Positions 7,805 through 15,396 are shown, numbered from the stretch's first letter. The stretch: DNA of 33,948 bases from Chloroflexota bacterium (GCA_947470025.1 CANIRU010000012.1:1-33948), one strand, 5' to 3'. Numbers and translations are program-made. The notes: generated from the sequence alone by a model not told the origin.

Positions 7805-9144
7805 AGCGCGACCACCCGATCCGTTTCGTGCACGAGGCGTCCGCCGAAGATCGTGGCTACGACGCGTCCGCGCAACTGGCGCCCGCCGAGCGGGGTGTTG
7901 TGCCCCTTCGAGGCGAACGTGCTCGGGTCGACCGTCCAGTCCGCGTTCGGGTCGAGCAGCGTGACGTCGCCCAGCGCGCCGGGCGCCAGCGTGCCGATGC
8001 CCTCGAGGCCCGCGCGGGTGTCGAGGCCCCACGCACGCACCGGGCCGATGGTGAGGCGCTCGATGAGCGTCGGCAGGCTGAGCGTGCCGTCGTGGACGAG
8101 CTTCATGCACAGCCCGAACGAGGTCTCGAGCATCGTCAGTCCGGGGGAGGCGAGGTCGAACTCGATCTCCTTGTCGCTGGTCGAGTGCGGGGCATGGTCG
8201 GTCGCGATGCAGTCGATCACGCCGTCGCGCAGCGCGATCGCGAGCGCGGCGAGGTCTGCCTCCTCGCGGAGCGGCGGGTTCACCTTCGCGTTCGTGATGT
8301 ACTTCGCGCTCTGGTAGTCCGCGCCGAACGCGACCTCCTCGTGCGTCAGGGTGAGGTGGTGCGGGGTGACCTCGGCGGTGACGCGTGCGCCGCGCGCGCG
8401 AGCAGCGGCGATGAGGGCGACCGAGCCGGCCGTGGAGACGTGGCAGATGTGCAGGTGCGCGCCGGCCAGCTCCGCCAGCGCGATGTCGCGCGCGACGAAG
8501 GTCTCCTCGGCGCTCGCGGGGCGGCCACGGAGGCCGAGGCGTGTCGCGACCCAGCCCTCGTGCATGTGTCCGCCCGCGACGAGCGAGGGGTCTTCGCAGT
8601 GCTGCGCGATCGGCAGGCCGAAGCGCGTGGAGTATTCCAGGGCGTGGCGCATCAGGCTCGGGTCAGCGACGGCGTCGCCGTCGTCGGACAGCGCGACGAC
8701 GCCCGAGGCAGCCAGCTCGCCCGCGGGGGAGAGCTCCTTACCGGCGCGGCCGCGCGTGATCGTGCCGATCGGCAGCACGCGCACGATGGCGCTGAGCTCC
8801 GCCTCGCGCAGCACGGACTCGACGGCCGCCTTGCTGTCGAGGGGGGGCGTGGTGTTCGGCATCGCGCAGACGGTGGTGTAACCGCCGCGCGCCGCCGCGC
8901 GGGTGCCGGTCGCGATGGTCTCCTTGTGTTCCTGGCCCGGCTCGCGCAGATGCGTGTGCAGGTCGACGAAGCCCGGCGTGACGATGAGCCCCGTGGCGTC
9001 GATGCGCTCCGCCTCGACGACCATATCGCCCTCGTTCGGGCCGACGCGCGCGATGCGCCCATCGACGATCACCACGTCGGCGATGCCGTCGCGGCCGAGC
9101 GCGGGGTCGATGACCCGCCCGTTGTGGATCGCGAGCGTGCTCAT
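7801..9144 (-). CDS. pyrC: dihydroorotase, class I
   Basis: Dihydroorotase cyclises N-carbamoyl-aspartate to dihydroorotate, the third step of UMP synthesis. The 447-residue protein begins MSTLAIHNGRVIDP, the edge strand of the amidohydrolase small domain. It carries the metal site D-x-HxH in GFVDLHTHLREPGQ (His63, His65), conserved CHVSTAGS, and the late Asp-His site ATDHAPHS. Length and motifs fit class I dihydroorotases. The start ATG (9142-9144) overlaps the pyrB stop in ATGA; the longer open frame upstream is a pyrB shadow. Its own stop overlaps carA's GTG. Allantoinase and hydantoinase are relatives, but the operon settles the call. Confidence 0.96.
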   Translation of the reverse strand: MSTLAIHNGRVIDPALGRDGIADVVIVDGRIARVGPNEGDMVVEAERIDATGLIVTPGFVDLHTHLREPGQEHKETIATGTRAAARGGYTTVCAMPNTTPPLDSKAAVESVLREAELSAIVRVLPIGTITRGRAGKELSPAGELAASGVVALSDDGDAVADPSLMRHALEYSTRFGLPIAQHCEDPSLVAGGHMHEGWVATRLGLRGRPASAEETFVARDIALAELAGAHLHICHVSTAGSVALIAAARARGARVTAEVTPHHLTLTHEEVAFGADYQSAKYITNAKVNPPLREEADLAALAIALRDGVIDCIATDHAPHSTSDKEIEFDLASPGLTMLETSFGLCMKLVHDGTLSLPTLIERLTIGPVRAWGLDTRAGLEGIGTLAPGALGDVTLLDPNADWTVDPSTFASKGHNTPLGGRQLRGRVVATIFGGRLVHETDRVVAL

Positions 9145-10184
9145 GCGCGTGCCTCTCCGCCAGATGTGGAACCGCCGCCCGGTGCCTCGGTGCGGCCGGA
9201 CAGCAGATAGAGCAGGGCCATCCGCACGGCAACGCCGTTCGTGACCTGCTCCTCGATGATTGAGTTGCCACCGGACGCGACCGTGCCGGCGATCTCGACA
9301 CCCTCGTTCTTGGGGCCGGGGTGCATCAGCAGGTGGTTCGGCTTCGCGCGCTTCAGGCGCTCCTGCGTCACTTGATAGAGCCGGGAGTACTCGTGCAGCG
9401 AGGGCAGCAGGCCGTTGTCCTGTCGCTCGCTCTGGAGGCGCAGCGCCATCACCACGTCCGCACCCTCGAGGGCGCGGTCGATGTCGGTCTCCACGGTCAC
9501 GGGCGGCATGGCCGACTCGGCGTGCGCGGGGCGGTCGCCCGGGCGCAGGCCGCGAGGCAACAGGGTCGGCGGGCCGCACACGACCACGTCGGCGCCCATC
9601 GCCGCGAGGCCCCACATGTCGGAGCGCGCGACGCGCGAGTGCGAGATGTCGCCCACCATTACGACGCGCTTGCCGCGCAGGTCGCCCATGTGCGCGCGCA
9701 TCGTGTACAGGTCGAGCAGCGCCTGCGTGGGGTGGGCGTGGGAGCCGTCACCGGCGTTGATGATCGACGCCTCGGTGTGTTCGGCGGCGAGGTAGGGTGC
9801 GCCCGACATCGAGTGACGCATCACGATCGCGTCCGTGCGCATGGCGCGGAGCGTGCGCACGGTGTCGATCAGCGACTCGCCTTTGGTGACGGACGAGGTG
9901 CTGGCCTGCACGGACAGCACGTCCGCGCCCAGCACCTTGCCCGCCAGCTCGAACGAGGCGCGCGTCCTCGTGCTGGACTCGAAGAAGAGGTTGACGATCG
10001 TGTAGCCGCGCAGCGCCGGGACGCGAGCGATGCGCCGGTCGAGGACCTCGCGCATGCGGTCCGCAAGGTTCAGCACGGTCTCGATCTCCGCGACCGAGAA
10101 GTCGTCCAAGTCGAGGATGTCGGTGTGGTTCCACTCCGGCGACGAGGCAGCGGGAGCGGCGGTGCGGGTCAGCTCGGCGGTCAT
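9141..10184 (-). CDS. pyrB: aspartate carbamoyltransferase catalytic subunit
   Basis: PyrB joins carbamoyl phosphate and aspartate to give carbamoyl-aspartate. The 347-residue protein has the carbamoyl-phosphate loop FFESSTRTRASFE and the 80s-loop region STSSVTKGESLIDT. It also has HSMSGAPY, GDGSHAHPTQALLDLYTM, and a C-terminal HPGPKNEGVEIA. It lacks a regulatory PyrI partner in the window, consistent with control by PyrR instead. About 16 extra residues (Ala/Thr/Ser-rich) precede the usual start, and a Gly/Ser-rich tail follows. ATG at 10182-10184 overlaps the pyrR stop in ATGA. An ornithine carbamoyltransferase call is excluded by the motifs and neighbours. Confidence 0.96.
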   Translation of the reverse strand: MTAELTRTAAPAASSPEWNHTDILDLDDFSVAEIETVLNLADRMREVLDRRIARVPALRGYTIVNLFFESSTRTRASFELAGKVLGADVLSVQASTSSVTKGESLIDTVRTLRAMRTDAIVMRHSMSGAPYLAAEHTEASIINAGDGSHAHPTQALLDLYTMRAHMGDLRGKRVVMVGDISHSRVARSDMWGLAAMGADVVVCGPPTLLPRGLRPGDRPAHAESAMPPVTVETDIDRALEGADVVMALRLQSERQDNGLLPSLHEYSRLYQVTQERLKRAKPNHLLMHPGPKNEGVEIAGTVASGGNSIIEEQVTNGVAVRMALLYLLSGRTEAPGGGSTSGGEARA

Positions 10185-10723
10185 ATCTCGACCTTTCCGG
10201 GGACGACCAGCACGCAGTCGCGGCCGTCCACTTCCTGCAGCAGCACACGGACGTCGTCGGTGCGGGAGGTCGGGATGTTCTTGCCGACCATATCGGCGCG
10301 GATCGGCAGTTCGCGGTGCCCGCGGTCCACGAGGACCGCAAGCCGCACCGCACGAGGCCGCCCGTAGTCGTTGAGCGAGTCCATCGCCGCGCGCACGGAA
10401 CGTCCGGTGAACAGCACGTCGTCCACCAGCACGACAACCTTGCCGTCGATGTCCGGGATCTGCGTCGGGCGGGGGGCCGCAGCGAAACCCCGCTGATTGA
10501 GGTCGTCGCGGTGCAGCGTGATGTCGAGGGAGCCACATGCCGGCCGGTGGCTCTCGAACTGCTCGATCTCGTCGGCGAGCCGGCGCGCGAGCACCGCGCC
10601 GCCACTCTCGATTCCGACCAGCACGAGGCCCTCGACGCCCTGAGTCGCCTCGACGATTTCGTGGGCGAGGCGGCGGATCGTCCGGTGCAGCGCGTCACCG
10701 TCGAGGACGGGAGTGTCAGGCAT
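10181..10723 (-). CDS. pyrR: bifunctional pyr operon RNA-binding regulator / uracil phosphoribosyltransferase PyrR
   Basis: PyrR binds pyr leader RNA when UMP/UTP is high and promotes attenuation; many homologues also make UMP from uracil and PRPP. The 180-residue protein is a type I phosphoribosyltransferase with PRPP loop VVLVDDVLFTGRSVRAAMD, an early LVGIESGGAVLARRLA segment, and the LDITLHRDDL stretch characteristic of PyrR rather than Upp. ATG at 10721-10723 has an AGGCAGG ribosome site. The open frame runs further upstream, but that part is the RNA leader. It is first in the operon, and its leader holds a candidate PyrR-binding loop and terminator, which supports autogenous control. Confidence 0.96.
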   Translation of the reverse strand: MPDTPVLDGDALHRTIRRLAHEIVEATQGVEGLVLVGIESGGAVLARRLADEIEQFESHRPACGSLDITLHRDDLNQRGFAAAPRPTQIPDIDGKVVVLVDDVLFTGRSVRAAMDSLNDYGRPRAVRLAVLVDRGHRELPIRADMVGKNIPTSRTDDVRVLLQEVDGRDCVLVVPGKVEI

Positions 10724-10751
10724 CGTTCGCCTGCCTTCGGACGGTTGAGGC

Positions 10752-10781
10752 AAAAAAAACCCTCCCACGGGATCGGGAGGG
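10752..10781 (-). terminator. pyr leader attenuator (intrinsic terminator)
   Basis: On the minus strand a 7-base-pair stem, CCCTCCC (10781-10775) with GGGAGGG (10766-10760), is followed by eight T residues (10759-10752). It sits between the leader start and pyrR, 28 bases before the ATG. An intrinsic terminator inside the leader of its own operon is the signature of attenuation. Confidence 0.88.
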
Positions 10782-10864
10782 GGAAGTGCGGAGGCCATGG
10801 CCAGAATGAACGGGCACGTGCGAAGAGACACCGTGCGGGGTGGAGTTCATCTGCGTTCCTTGCC

Positions 10865-10878
10865 GGCCTCTCAGGACC
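10865..10878 (-). promoter_or_regulatory. PyrR-binding loop in the pyr leader
   Basis: The minus-strand sequence GGTCCTGAGAGGCC matches the Bacillus-type PyrR-binding consensus ARUCCNGNGAGGYU at 12 of 14 positions. The two mismatches are the outer ones (A to G and U to C). They keep the pair, turning A-U into G-C. The site lies about 25 bases after the predicted transcription start and about 85 bases before the attenuator. Its GAGGCC (10870-10865) can pair with GGCCTC (10796-10791), just upstream of the terminator, a possible alternative antiterminator fold. Confidence 0.75.
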
Positions 10879-10909
10879 GAGTTAAAGAAAACGCTGGGGC
10901 GTTTCGGAC

Positions 10910-10937
10910 AGGATAGCACCGGGCCGGTTCGGGGCAA
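10910..10937 (-). promoter_or_regulatory. predicted pyr operon promoter
   Basis: On the minus strand TTGCCC (10937-10932) and TATCCT (10915-10910) are separated by 16 bases, with TGC just before the -10 box as in extended -10 promoters. Predicted start is near 10903. This puts the PyrR-binding loop and attenuator in the transcript, and puts the promoter after the stop of the PAC2 gene upstream. A GAAACGC...GCGTTTTC hairpin (10906-10888) would form the 5' end. Confidence 0.6.
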
Positions 10938-10957
10938 CCGGCGAATCTGTCGCGTGT

Positions 10958-11860
10958 CTAGCTCGAGGTGCCGTCGTTGCGCTGCTCGCGGAGGAAGCGC
11001 TCGAGGTCGTCGACCATCTCGGCGGCGTCGGGCAATTCGTCGTCTTCCATCTCGATGTCCACGTCGCCGTCTTCACCATCCTCGTCGAGCTGGTCGGAGA
11101 CACGGCGGGCGTAGGCCGAAACCTCCGGATTGCCGTCGATGTCCGAGGCGACCTGGGCCTCGAAGCGGGCGGCGAAGACCTCCAGGTCGTGCAGCGTGAG
11201 GTCGAAGTCGAACGCGCGGTTCAGCCGCTCGAGGATGGCGAGCGTGCCCTTCGGGTTCGGCGTCCTTTGGACATAAAACGGCATGTTCGCCCAGAGCGAG
11301 CCGGTCGGGATGTCCTTCGTGCGCGCGAGCTGGCTGATCACGCCGACGATGCCGGTCGGGCCCTGGTAGGTCGAGCGCGTCTGCGGGTCGACATCGAGGG
11401 CGCGCGCGAGGTCACCCTCTGTCGCCGAGCCGTTCAGTCGCACCGGGCGGGAGTGGCTCACCTCGGCGAGCAGGGCGCCGAGGGTCAGGATGCCCGAGAC
11501 CTCGAAGCGCTCGCAGATCTGGAAGATCGCGTCGGCGTAGGCGTGCCAGGCGAGGTGCGGCTCCGTGCCGGCGAGCAGGATGACGTCACGGTCGAGGTGG
11601 TCGAGGCGCTTCGCGGAGATGACGTTGGACGGCCAGTCGATCACGCGCTCGCCGCGTTCTAGACGCACCTTCGGACGGGCTTGCGTGAAGTCGTAAAAGT
11701 TCTCGGGGTCGATGTTCGCGATCGTCTCGGCGCGCCAGCGGCGGTGCATGAAGCGCACGGCGGCGCTCGCGGCTTCGCCGGCGTCGTTCCACCCCGTGAA
11801 CGCCGCGATCAGCAGCGGTCGGCGGAGCTCGGGGGTGCGGACGATTTCTAGATCACTCAC
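10958..11860 (-). CDS. PAC2-family protein (proteasome-assembly-chaperone-like fold)
   Basis: This 300-residue protein resembles bacterial PAC2 family members. It has an N-terminal LLIAAFTGWNDAGEAAS segment, DPENFYDFTQARPKV, the strand region VILLAGTEPHLAW, ILTLGALLAEVSHSRPV, and YQGPTGIVGVI followed by SLWANMPFYV. Family function is unknown in bacteria; the fold is that of proteasome assembly chaperones. The last 45 residues are strongly acidic (DEDGEDGDVDIEMEDDEL) and end in a short helix, LERFLREQ. I chose GTG at 11858-11860 because a TATTCT box sits 6 bases upstream, suggesting a leaderless message. GTG at 11887 would add nine residues. It precedes the pyr promoter and is probably a separate unit. 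Confidence 0.85.
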   Translation of the reverse strand: MSDLEIVRTPELRRPLLIAAFTGWNDAGEAASAAVRFMHRRWRAETIANIDPENFYDFTQARPKVRLERGERVIDWPSNVISAKRLDHLDRDVILLAGTEPHLAWHAYADAIFQICERFEVSGILTLGALLAEVSHSRPVRLNGSATEGDLARALDVDPQTRSTYQGPTGIVGVISQLARTKDIPTGSLWANMPFYVQRTPNPKGTLAILERLNRAFDFDLTLHDLEVFAARFEAQVASDIDGNPEVSAYARRVSDQLDEDGEDGDVDIEMEDDELPDAAEMVDDLERFLREQRNDGTSS

Positions 11861-11866
11861 GCAGCC

Positions 11867-11872
11867 AGAATA
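11867..11872 (-). promoter_or_regulatory. TANNNT box for a leaderless PAC2 transcript
   Basis: TATTCT on the minus strand, with 6 bases before the GTG start at 11860. No convincing -35 box is visible. Confidence 0.45.
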
Positions 11873-12033
11873 GCCCCTCGCGTCCACCTAAGTGCGACCG
11901 CCCCCGGCCACCCTGGACGGCGTGGGCCATCTGCGCAGAACGTGCGTTTCGCACGCGGGAGTCAGGGCATTCCCTGACGCGCCTGCGTCCGCCTTATGCG
12001 CATTGTTGATGGCGGGGGAAGAGGAGGCGAGCC

Positions 12034-12414
12034 ATGCCACGCGTACTGGTCGTAGACAACGAAGGGCCGATCCGGTCCCTGCTCTCCGACGTCCTTCGCG
12101 GATCCGGATACAACGTCTCGGTCGCGCGCTCCGGGTTCGAAGCGATCGAGATCGCCACGGCACTGCGTCCCGAGGTCGTGATGCTCGACGTGAACATGCC
12201 GGGGTTCGATGGATGGGCGACGCTCGAGCAACTGCGGTCGACCTGTCCGGAGATCAAGGTGCTCATGATGAGCGGAGCGGACCACGCCGTTGAGGCGGAC
12301 GAGCGCGGCGCGATCGCCTTCCTCGAGAAGCCCTACTTCCCGGCAGACATCCTGGCGGCGGTAGCCCGCGCAACCGGCGATGGCCCCAACGACCCGTCCC
12401 GGCATGCCGCCTAG
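12034..12414 (+). CDS. single-domain response regulator (CheY-like receiver)
   Basis: This 126-residue protein is one receiver domain with no output domain. The acidic pocket is in VVDNEG (Asp8), the phospho-acceptor is Asp52 in MLDVNMPG, the switch residue is Ser80 in LMMSGAD, and the conserved lysine is Lys99 in LEKPYF. The start ATG has a strong GAGGAGG-like site. No histidine kinase is adjacent, so its partner is elsewhere. It converges with uppP, 15 bases apart, with CCTCG-T-CGAGG forming a small palindrome between them. Confidence 0.93.
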   Translation: MPRVLVVDNEGPIRSLLSDVLRGSGYNVSVARSGFEAIEIATALRPEVVMLDVNMPGFDGWATLEQLRSTCPEIKVLMMSGADHAVEADERGAIAFLEKPYFPADILAAVARATGDGPNDPSRHAA

Positions 12415-12429
12415 CCTCGTCGAGGCGCG

Positions 12430-13269
12430 CTAGAGCCAGCCGAGCGCGACGGCCCCGAGGACCGCGCACCCAAGCGCGACGCGGTACCAGATGAACACGT
12501 CCAGCGAGCGCGTCTGCACGTACAGCAGCAGCACGCGGATCACCATCATCCCGGCGAGCGCCGAAGTGATCGCGCCGACAACGAGCGGCCCCCACCCGAT
12601 CGGCTCGTGGTTCGCGATCGCGCCGCCGATCGTGAGCACGGCAGCGCCTGCGACCGCGGGTGCCGAGAGCATGAACGAGAAGCGCGCCGCCGCCGGACGC
12701 TCGAAGCCGAGGCCACGCGCCGCCGCGATCGTGATGCCAGACCTCGACGTGCCGGGGATGAGCGCGACGGCCTGTGCGAGCCCGATCACGATTGAACGGC
12801 GGGCGTTCACGTCGCGGAGCTCGAGGTACTGCTGACCCACGCGGTCCGCGAACCAGATCACGCCCGAGAAGAACAGCAGCGACACGCCGACGGCCGCGGG
12901 AGCGCGGAACCAGTGCTCCAGCGTGTCCTTCACGAGCGCGCCGACGATGACCGCCGGGACGGTCGCGACCACGATCCAGAGCCCGAGCCTCGAGGCCTCG
13001 CTCCACCGCTCGATGCGCACGCGATGTCGAGGCAGGTCGGTGAGCAGGGACACGGCGATCGATGCCCACTCCCGCCAGAAGTAGATCAGCACCGCCAGCA
13101 GCGTGCCGATGTGCAGGCCGACGTCGAACGTCAGCGACGACACCTGGTCGCCGATGAGGTGCGGCGCAAGGACGAGGTGCCCCGACGACGAGATCGGGAG
13201 GAACTCCGTGAGCGCCTGGAGCAGGCCGAGGAAGATTGCGCGCAGGTAATCGGCGAAGCTGGCGTCCAT
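12430..13269 (-). CDS. uppP: undecaprenyl-diphosphatase (UppP/BacA)
   Basis: UppP recycles the C55 lipid carrier for cell-wall synthesis by removing a phosphate from undecaprenyl diphosphate; overproduction gives bacitracin resistance in other bacteria. The 279-residue membrane protein has LLQALTEFLPISSSGHLVL near the N-terminus, with Glu22 in the (E/Q)xxxE catalytic motif, and the arginine-containing PGTSRSGITIAAA motif mid-protein. Multiple hydrophobic helices follow. ATG (13267-13269) is preceded at 6 bases by TAGCCT, so the message may be leaderless. Length is normal for the family. Confidence 0.95.
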   Translation of the reverse strand: MDASFADYLRAIFLGLLQALTEFLPISSSGHLVLAPHLIGDQVSSLTFDVGLHIGTLLAVLIYFWREWASIAVSLLTDLPRHRVRIERWSEASRLGLWIVVATVPAVIVGALVKDTLEHWFRAPAAVGVSLLFFSGVIWFADRVGQQYLELRDVNARRSIVIGLAQAVALIPGTSRSGITIAAARGLGFERPAAARFSFMLSAPAVAGAAVLTIGGAIANHEPIGWGPLVVGAITSALAGMMVIRVLLLYVQTRSLDVFIWYRVALGCAVLGAVALGWL

Positions 13270-13275
13270 CGTCCG

Positions 13276-13281
13276 AGGCTA
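13276..13281 (-). promoter_or_regulatory. TANNNT box for a leaderless uppP transcript
   Basis: TAGCCT on the minus strand, followed by 6 bases and then the uppP ATG. The same hexamer at the same spacing precedes the ABC-F gene at 31343. Confidence 0.5.
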
Positions 13282-13433
13282 CGCCGCGCTCGTCGGAGCG
13301 TCGAGGAAATCCCCTCGGGAATTCAGGGCCTGTCCCAATACGGATCGCGGGTCGGTGCCACTGTGGAACGCGCCGGGACCGGTCGAAGATTCGGAGGAGT
13401 CGGAGTGACTCGGACCGCACGGAGGCACGGCGC

Positions 13434-13955
13434 ATGACTCTCAGAACTCGGTTCCTCGTCCTGATGGCTGTCATGGTGCTGGGAGCCGTGGGCGCGGTCG
13501 GCGCCGCGTCTCGCGTGTCCGCGCAGGCCGCGCTGCCGTACCTCGCGTACGGCATGGGCGTGAAGGGCGGACAGGTCGTCGAGGCATTCGCTGGCGACGT
13601 GTCTGTGGGCCGCGTGGCGGCGAACGCCGCCGGCCAATGGCGCATCTACATCCAGCCCGGCGCGGACGTCGTCAACGGCACGCGCATCTCGTTCACGTTG
13701 GATGGTGCGCCGAGCGGCAAGACGGTCGTGTTCGAGAGCGGCCACTTCACGCCTCCTCCGGGAGTCGTCCTCGGCGCGCCGATCCCGGTTGCCTCGGTCC
13801 GCGCTTCGGCGCCCGCGCCGAGCCTCGTCGCCACGCCTGAGCCGAGCACTACGCCGCGCGTCGCCCCGACGCCGAAGCCCGCCTGCACGAAGAACGGCCG
13901 GCCGATCGCCTGCGCGACGCCCGCGCCAAAGCCCACGGTCGCGACCCACCGGTAG
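13434..13955 (+). CDS. secreted protein with a small beta domain and Pro-rich tail, unknown function
   Basis: This 173-residue protein starts at ATG 13434 behind a GGAGG site. Residues 1-30 form a signal peptide (basic start, hydrophobic LVLMAVMVLGAVGAVGAA, then AQA). About residues 33-105 form a repeat-like beta domain (VKGGQVVEAFAGDVSVGRV, then GQWRIYIQPG). The rest is a Pro/Ala/Thr linker and a short cysteine pair (ACTKNGRPIAC). Similar domains occur in cell-surface proteins where modules are joined by proline-rich linkers; I cannot name a function. It reads away from uppP. Confidence 0.75.
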   Translation: MTLRTRFLVLMAVMVLGAVGAVGAASRVSAQAALPYLAYGMGVKGGQVVEAFAGDVSVGRVAANAAGQWRIYIQPGADVVNGTRISFTLDGAPSGKTVVFESGHFTPPPGVVLGAPIPVASVRASAPAPSLVATPEPSTTPRVAPTPKPACTKNGRPIACATPAPKPTVATHR

Positions 13956-14090
13956 TTGCGGGCTACGGCGGGCGCACACAACCCCTCTGACTCAGCGGGG
14001 TAGCTGATGCCAATCGTTGCAGAAGAAACGTCCTTCGCGCGTCGAGGATGCGCCTGACTGGACGTTGGGCCGCGCGCGGGCCGTTTGAAA

Positions 14091-14165
14091 TGGCTCCCCG
14101 ACGTGGATTCGAACCACGAACCTACCGATTAACAGTCGGGCGCTCTACCGTTGAGCTATCGGGGA
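14091..14165 (-). tRNA. tRNA-Asn (anticodon GTT)
   Basis: The minus strand folds as a complete cloverleaf: acceptor TCCCCGA with TCGGGGA, discriminator G, D-arm GCTC...GAGC, anticodon loop CTGTTAA, and T-arm GTGG-TTCGAAT-CCAC. The 3' CCA is encoded (14093-14091). The outermost anticodon-stem pair is C-U, where other bacterial tRNA-Asn genes also carry a weak pair. Confidence 0.96.
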
Positions 14166-14223
14166 ACGGAACAAGACCAGTTTGCCGTCTGCGCCCGTCA
14201 GCGGCAACAGTGAGCCCCCTGAG

Positions 14224-14249
14224 CCGAGGTGGGCGCGTCCGCACCTCGG
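14224..14249. terminator. hairpin between tRNA-Gln and tRNA-Asn
   Basis: CCGAGGTG (14224-14231) pairs perfectly with CACCTCGG (14242-14249) around a 10-base loop, 12 bases after the 3' end of tRNA-Gln. There is no T-run on either strand, so termination is possible but not certain; it may be a processing signal. Confidence 0.35.
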
Positions 14250-14260
14250 ATTGGCGAGGC

Positions 14261-14334
14261 TGGCTGCGGGACCAGGATTCGAACCTGGGCATACGGATTC
14301 AAAGTCCGCTGTGCTACCGCTACACCATCCCGCA
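14261..14334 (-). tRNA. tRNA-Gln (anticodon TTG)
   Basis: Minus-strand cloverleaf: acceptor TGCGGGA with TCCCGCA, anticodon loop CTTTGAA reading glutamine codons, T-arm CCAGG-TTCGAAT-CCTGG, and an encoded CCA (14263-14261). It lies about 95 bases upstream of tRNA-Asn on the same strand. Confidence 0.96.
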
Positions 14335-14412
14335 ACGGCGACGCCGCTCAGGTTCGCAGATGCGCGCGACTGATGCCAGCCCGTTGGGCTCCGAGCGAGA
14401 GGCAGGTCGAGG

Positions 14413-15027
14413 ATGCCCGAGTCGTTCTACTTCGAGCCCGTCGAGCCCGTGCTCCGGCGCTTCGTCGAGGACTTCCGGAACGTGGTAGCGCGGGAGGTGG
14501 GCACGCCTCGGCTGCTGCCGGCACTGAAGGGGCCGGCGGAGACGCTGCTGCACGATAGTTCGTGGATCACAGAGGCGCAGCGGCAGGCGATCCCCGGCAC
14601 GACGGCCACGTGGGCGCTGTACCGCTCCCAGGAGCCGGACCTCTGCATCTTCACGATGGTGGTCGCGCCCGGCGAAATGACGAAGGTGCACAACCACCTC
14701 ACGGACGGCTGGGTCGGCCTCGTGCAGGGCGAGCAGATCGAGCGCAAGTTCCGACGGTTCGACGACGGCTCCCGGGCCGGCTATGCCGACGTGCGGCTCG
14801 TCGAGGAAGAGCGCATCCCGCTCGGGGGGCTCACCTCGATCCGTCACCCGGACGAGGACATCCACCAGATCCTGACGATGTCGCGCGAGGCGTCCGTGTC
14901 GCTGCACGTGCTGTGCAATGACCTCGGCACCGTGGCCCGCCAATCGTTCGACCCCGATACGCACGAGGCGACGACGTTCGTTTCCGGCTACACGAACGTC
15001 GACGGCAGCTCGAACATCAACCGCTAG
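14413..15027 (+). CDS. cysteine-dioxygenase-like cupin protein
   Basis: This 204-residue protein has the small-cupin pattern of cysteine dioxygenase type I and related predicted metal enzymes. An N-terminal helical part is followed by FTMVVAPGEMTKVHNHLTDGW, with metal-ligand candidates His93 and His95. GLVQGEQIERKF comes next, then HPDEDIHQI with candidate third ligand His145 or His151. Known relatives oxidise cysteine or other thiols using Fe(II), but substrate cannot be assigned here. ATG at 14413 follows GTCGAGG, which can serve as the ribosome site. It converges on the zinc-finger gene, leaving 3 bases between stops. Confidence 0.75.
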   Translation: MPESFYFEPVEPVLRRFVEDFRNVVAREVGTPRLLPALKGPAETLLHDSSWITEAQRQAIPGTTATWALYRSQEPDLCIFTMVVAPGEMTKVHNHLTDGWVGLVQGEQIERKFRRFDDGSRAGYADVRLVEEERIPLGGLTSIRHPDEDIHQILTMSREASVSLHVLCNDLGTVARQSFDPDTHEATTFVSGYTNVDGSSNINR

Positions 15028-15030
15028 CGG

Positions 15031-15396
15031 CTACTCGAACGGCACGCGGTAGAAGCGGCGCACGGCGTCCTCCCACGCGGTCTCGAGGAACCACTCCTCG
15101 TCGAGGAGCTGGAGCGTGCGCGCCATCATGCGGGGCAGCGTGTCCATCCTCGGCCCGTCGATGACGTACAGCGGCTCGAGGATGTCGAAGCACGCCCGGT
15201 GGCCCCAGTCCCACGGGACAAGCCCTGGCTCCTTGCCCGTTTCGACGAGCGCCGCGCGCCGCTCTTCGAGGAGACTCCCGCGCACGCCGAGCGCAGCTTC
15301 CTCGATGGTGTCGATGGGCTCGCCGCAGACGTCGCAGCCCCGCCAGCCGCCGAAGGATGCGTCGTCGCCGCCATCCGAGACATGGGGACTCGTCAT
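15031..15396 (-). CDS. small protein with CxxC/HxxC zinc-binding motif, unknown function
   Basis: This 121-residue protein starts at ATG (15394-15396). Cys21 and Cys24 (GCDVCGEP) plus His66 and Cys69 (GHRACF) form a likely zinc site. The C-terminal half is helical and rich in Glu and Trp. No family is recognised. Codon usage matches the neighbours. No TANNNT box or clear ribosome site precedes the start. Confidence 0.65.
   Translation of the reverse strand: MTSPHVSDGGDDASFGGWRGCDVCGEPIDTIEEAALGVRGSLLEERRAALVETGKEPGLVPWDWGHRACFDILEPLYVIDGPRMDTLPRMMARTLQLLDEEWFLETAWEDAVRRFYRVPFE

Noticed and set aside
7805-8110. N-terminal extension of carA upstream of GTG 7804
   Set aside because: The extra 102 residues are Arg/Ala-rich shadow of pyrC. 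GTG 7804 forms a GTGA overlap and gives a normal CarA start.
9145-9615. N-terminal extension of pyrC upstream of ATG 9144
   Set aside because: Shadow of pyrB; the ATGA overlap and family N-terminus support 9144.
10888-10906. GAAACGC/GCGTTTTC hairpin followed by TTTT-CTTT on the minus strand, as terminator of the PAC2 gene
   Set aside because: Possible, but the predicted pyr promoter lies upstream of it, so it more likely forms the 5' end of the pyr leader. Kept as part of the leader rather than as a separate terminator.
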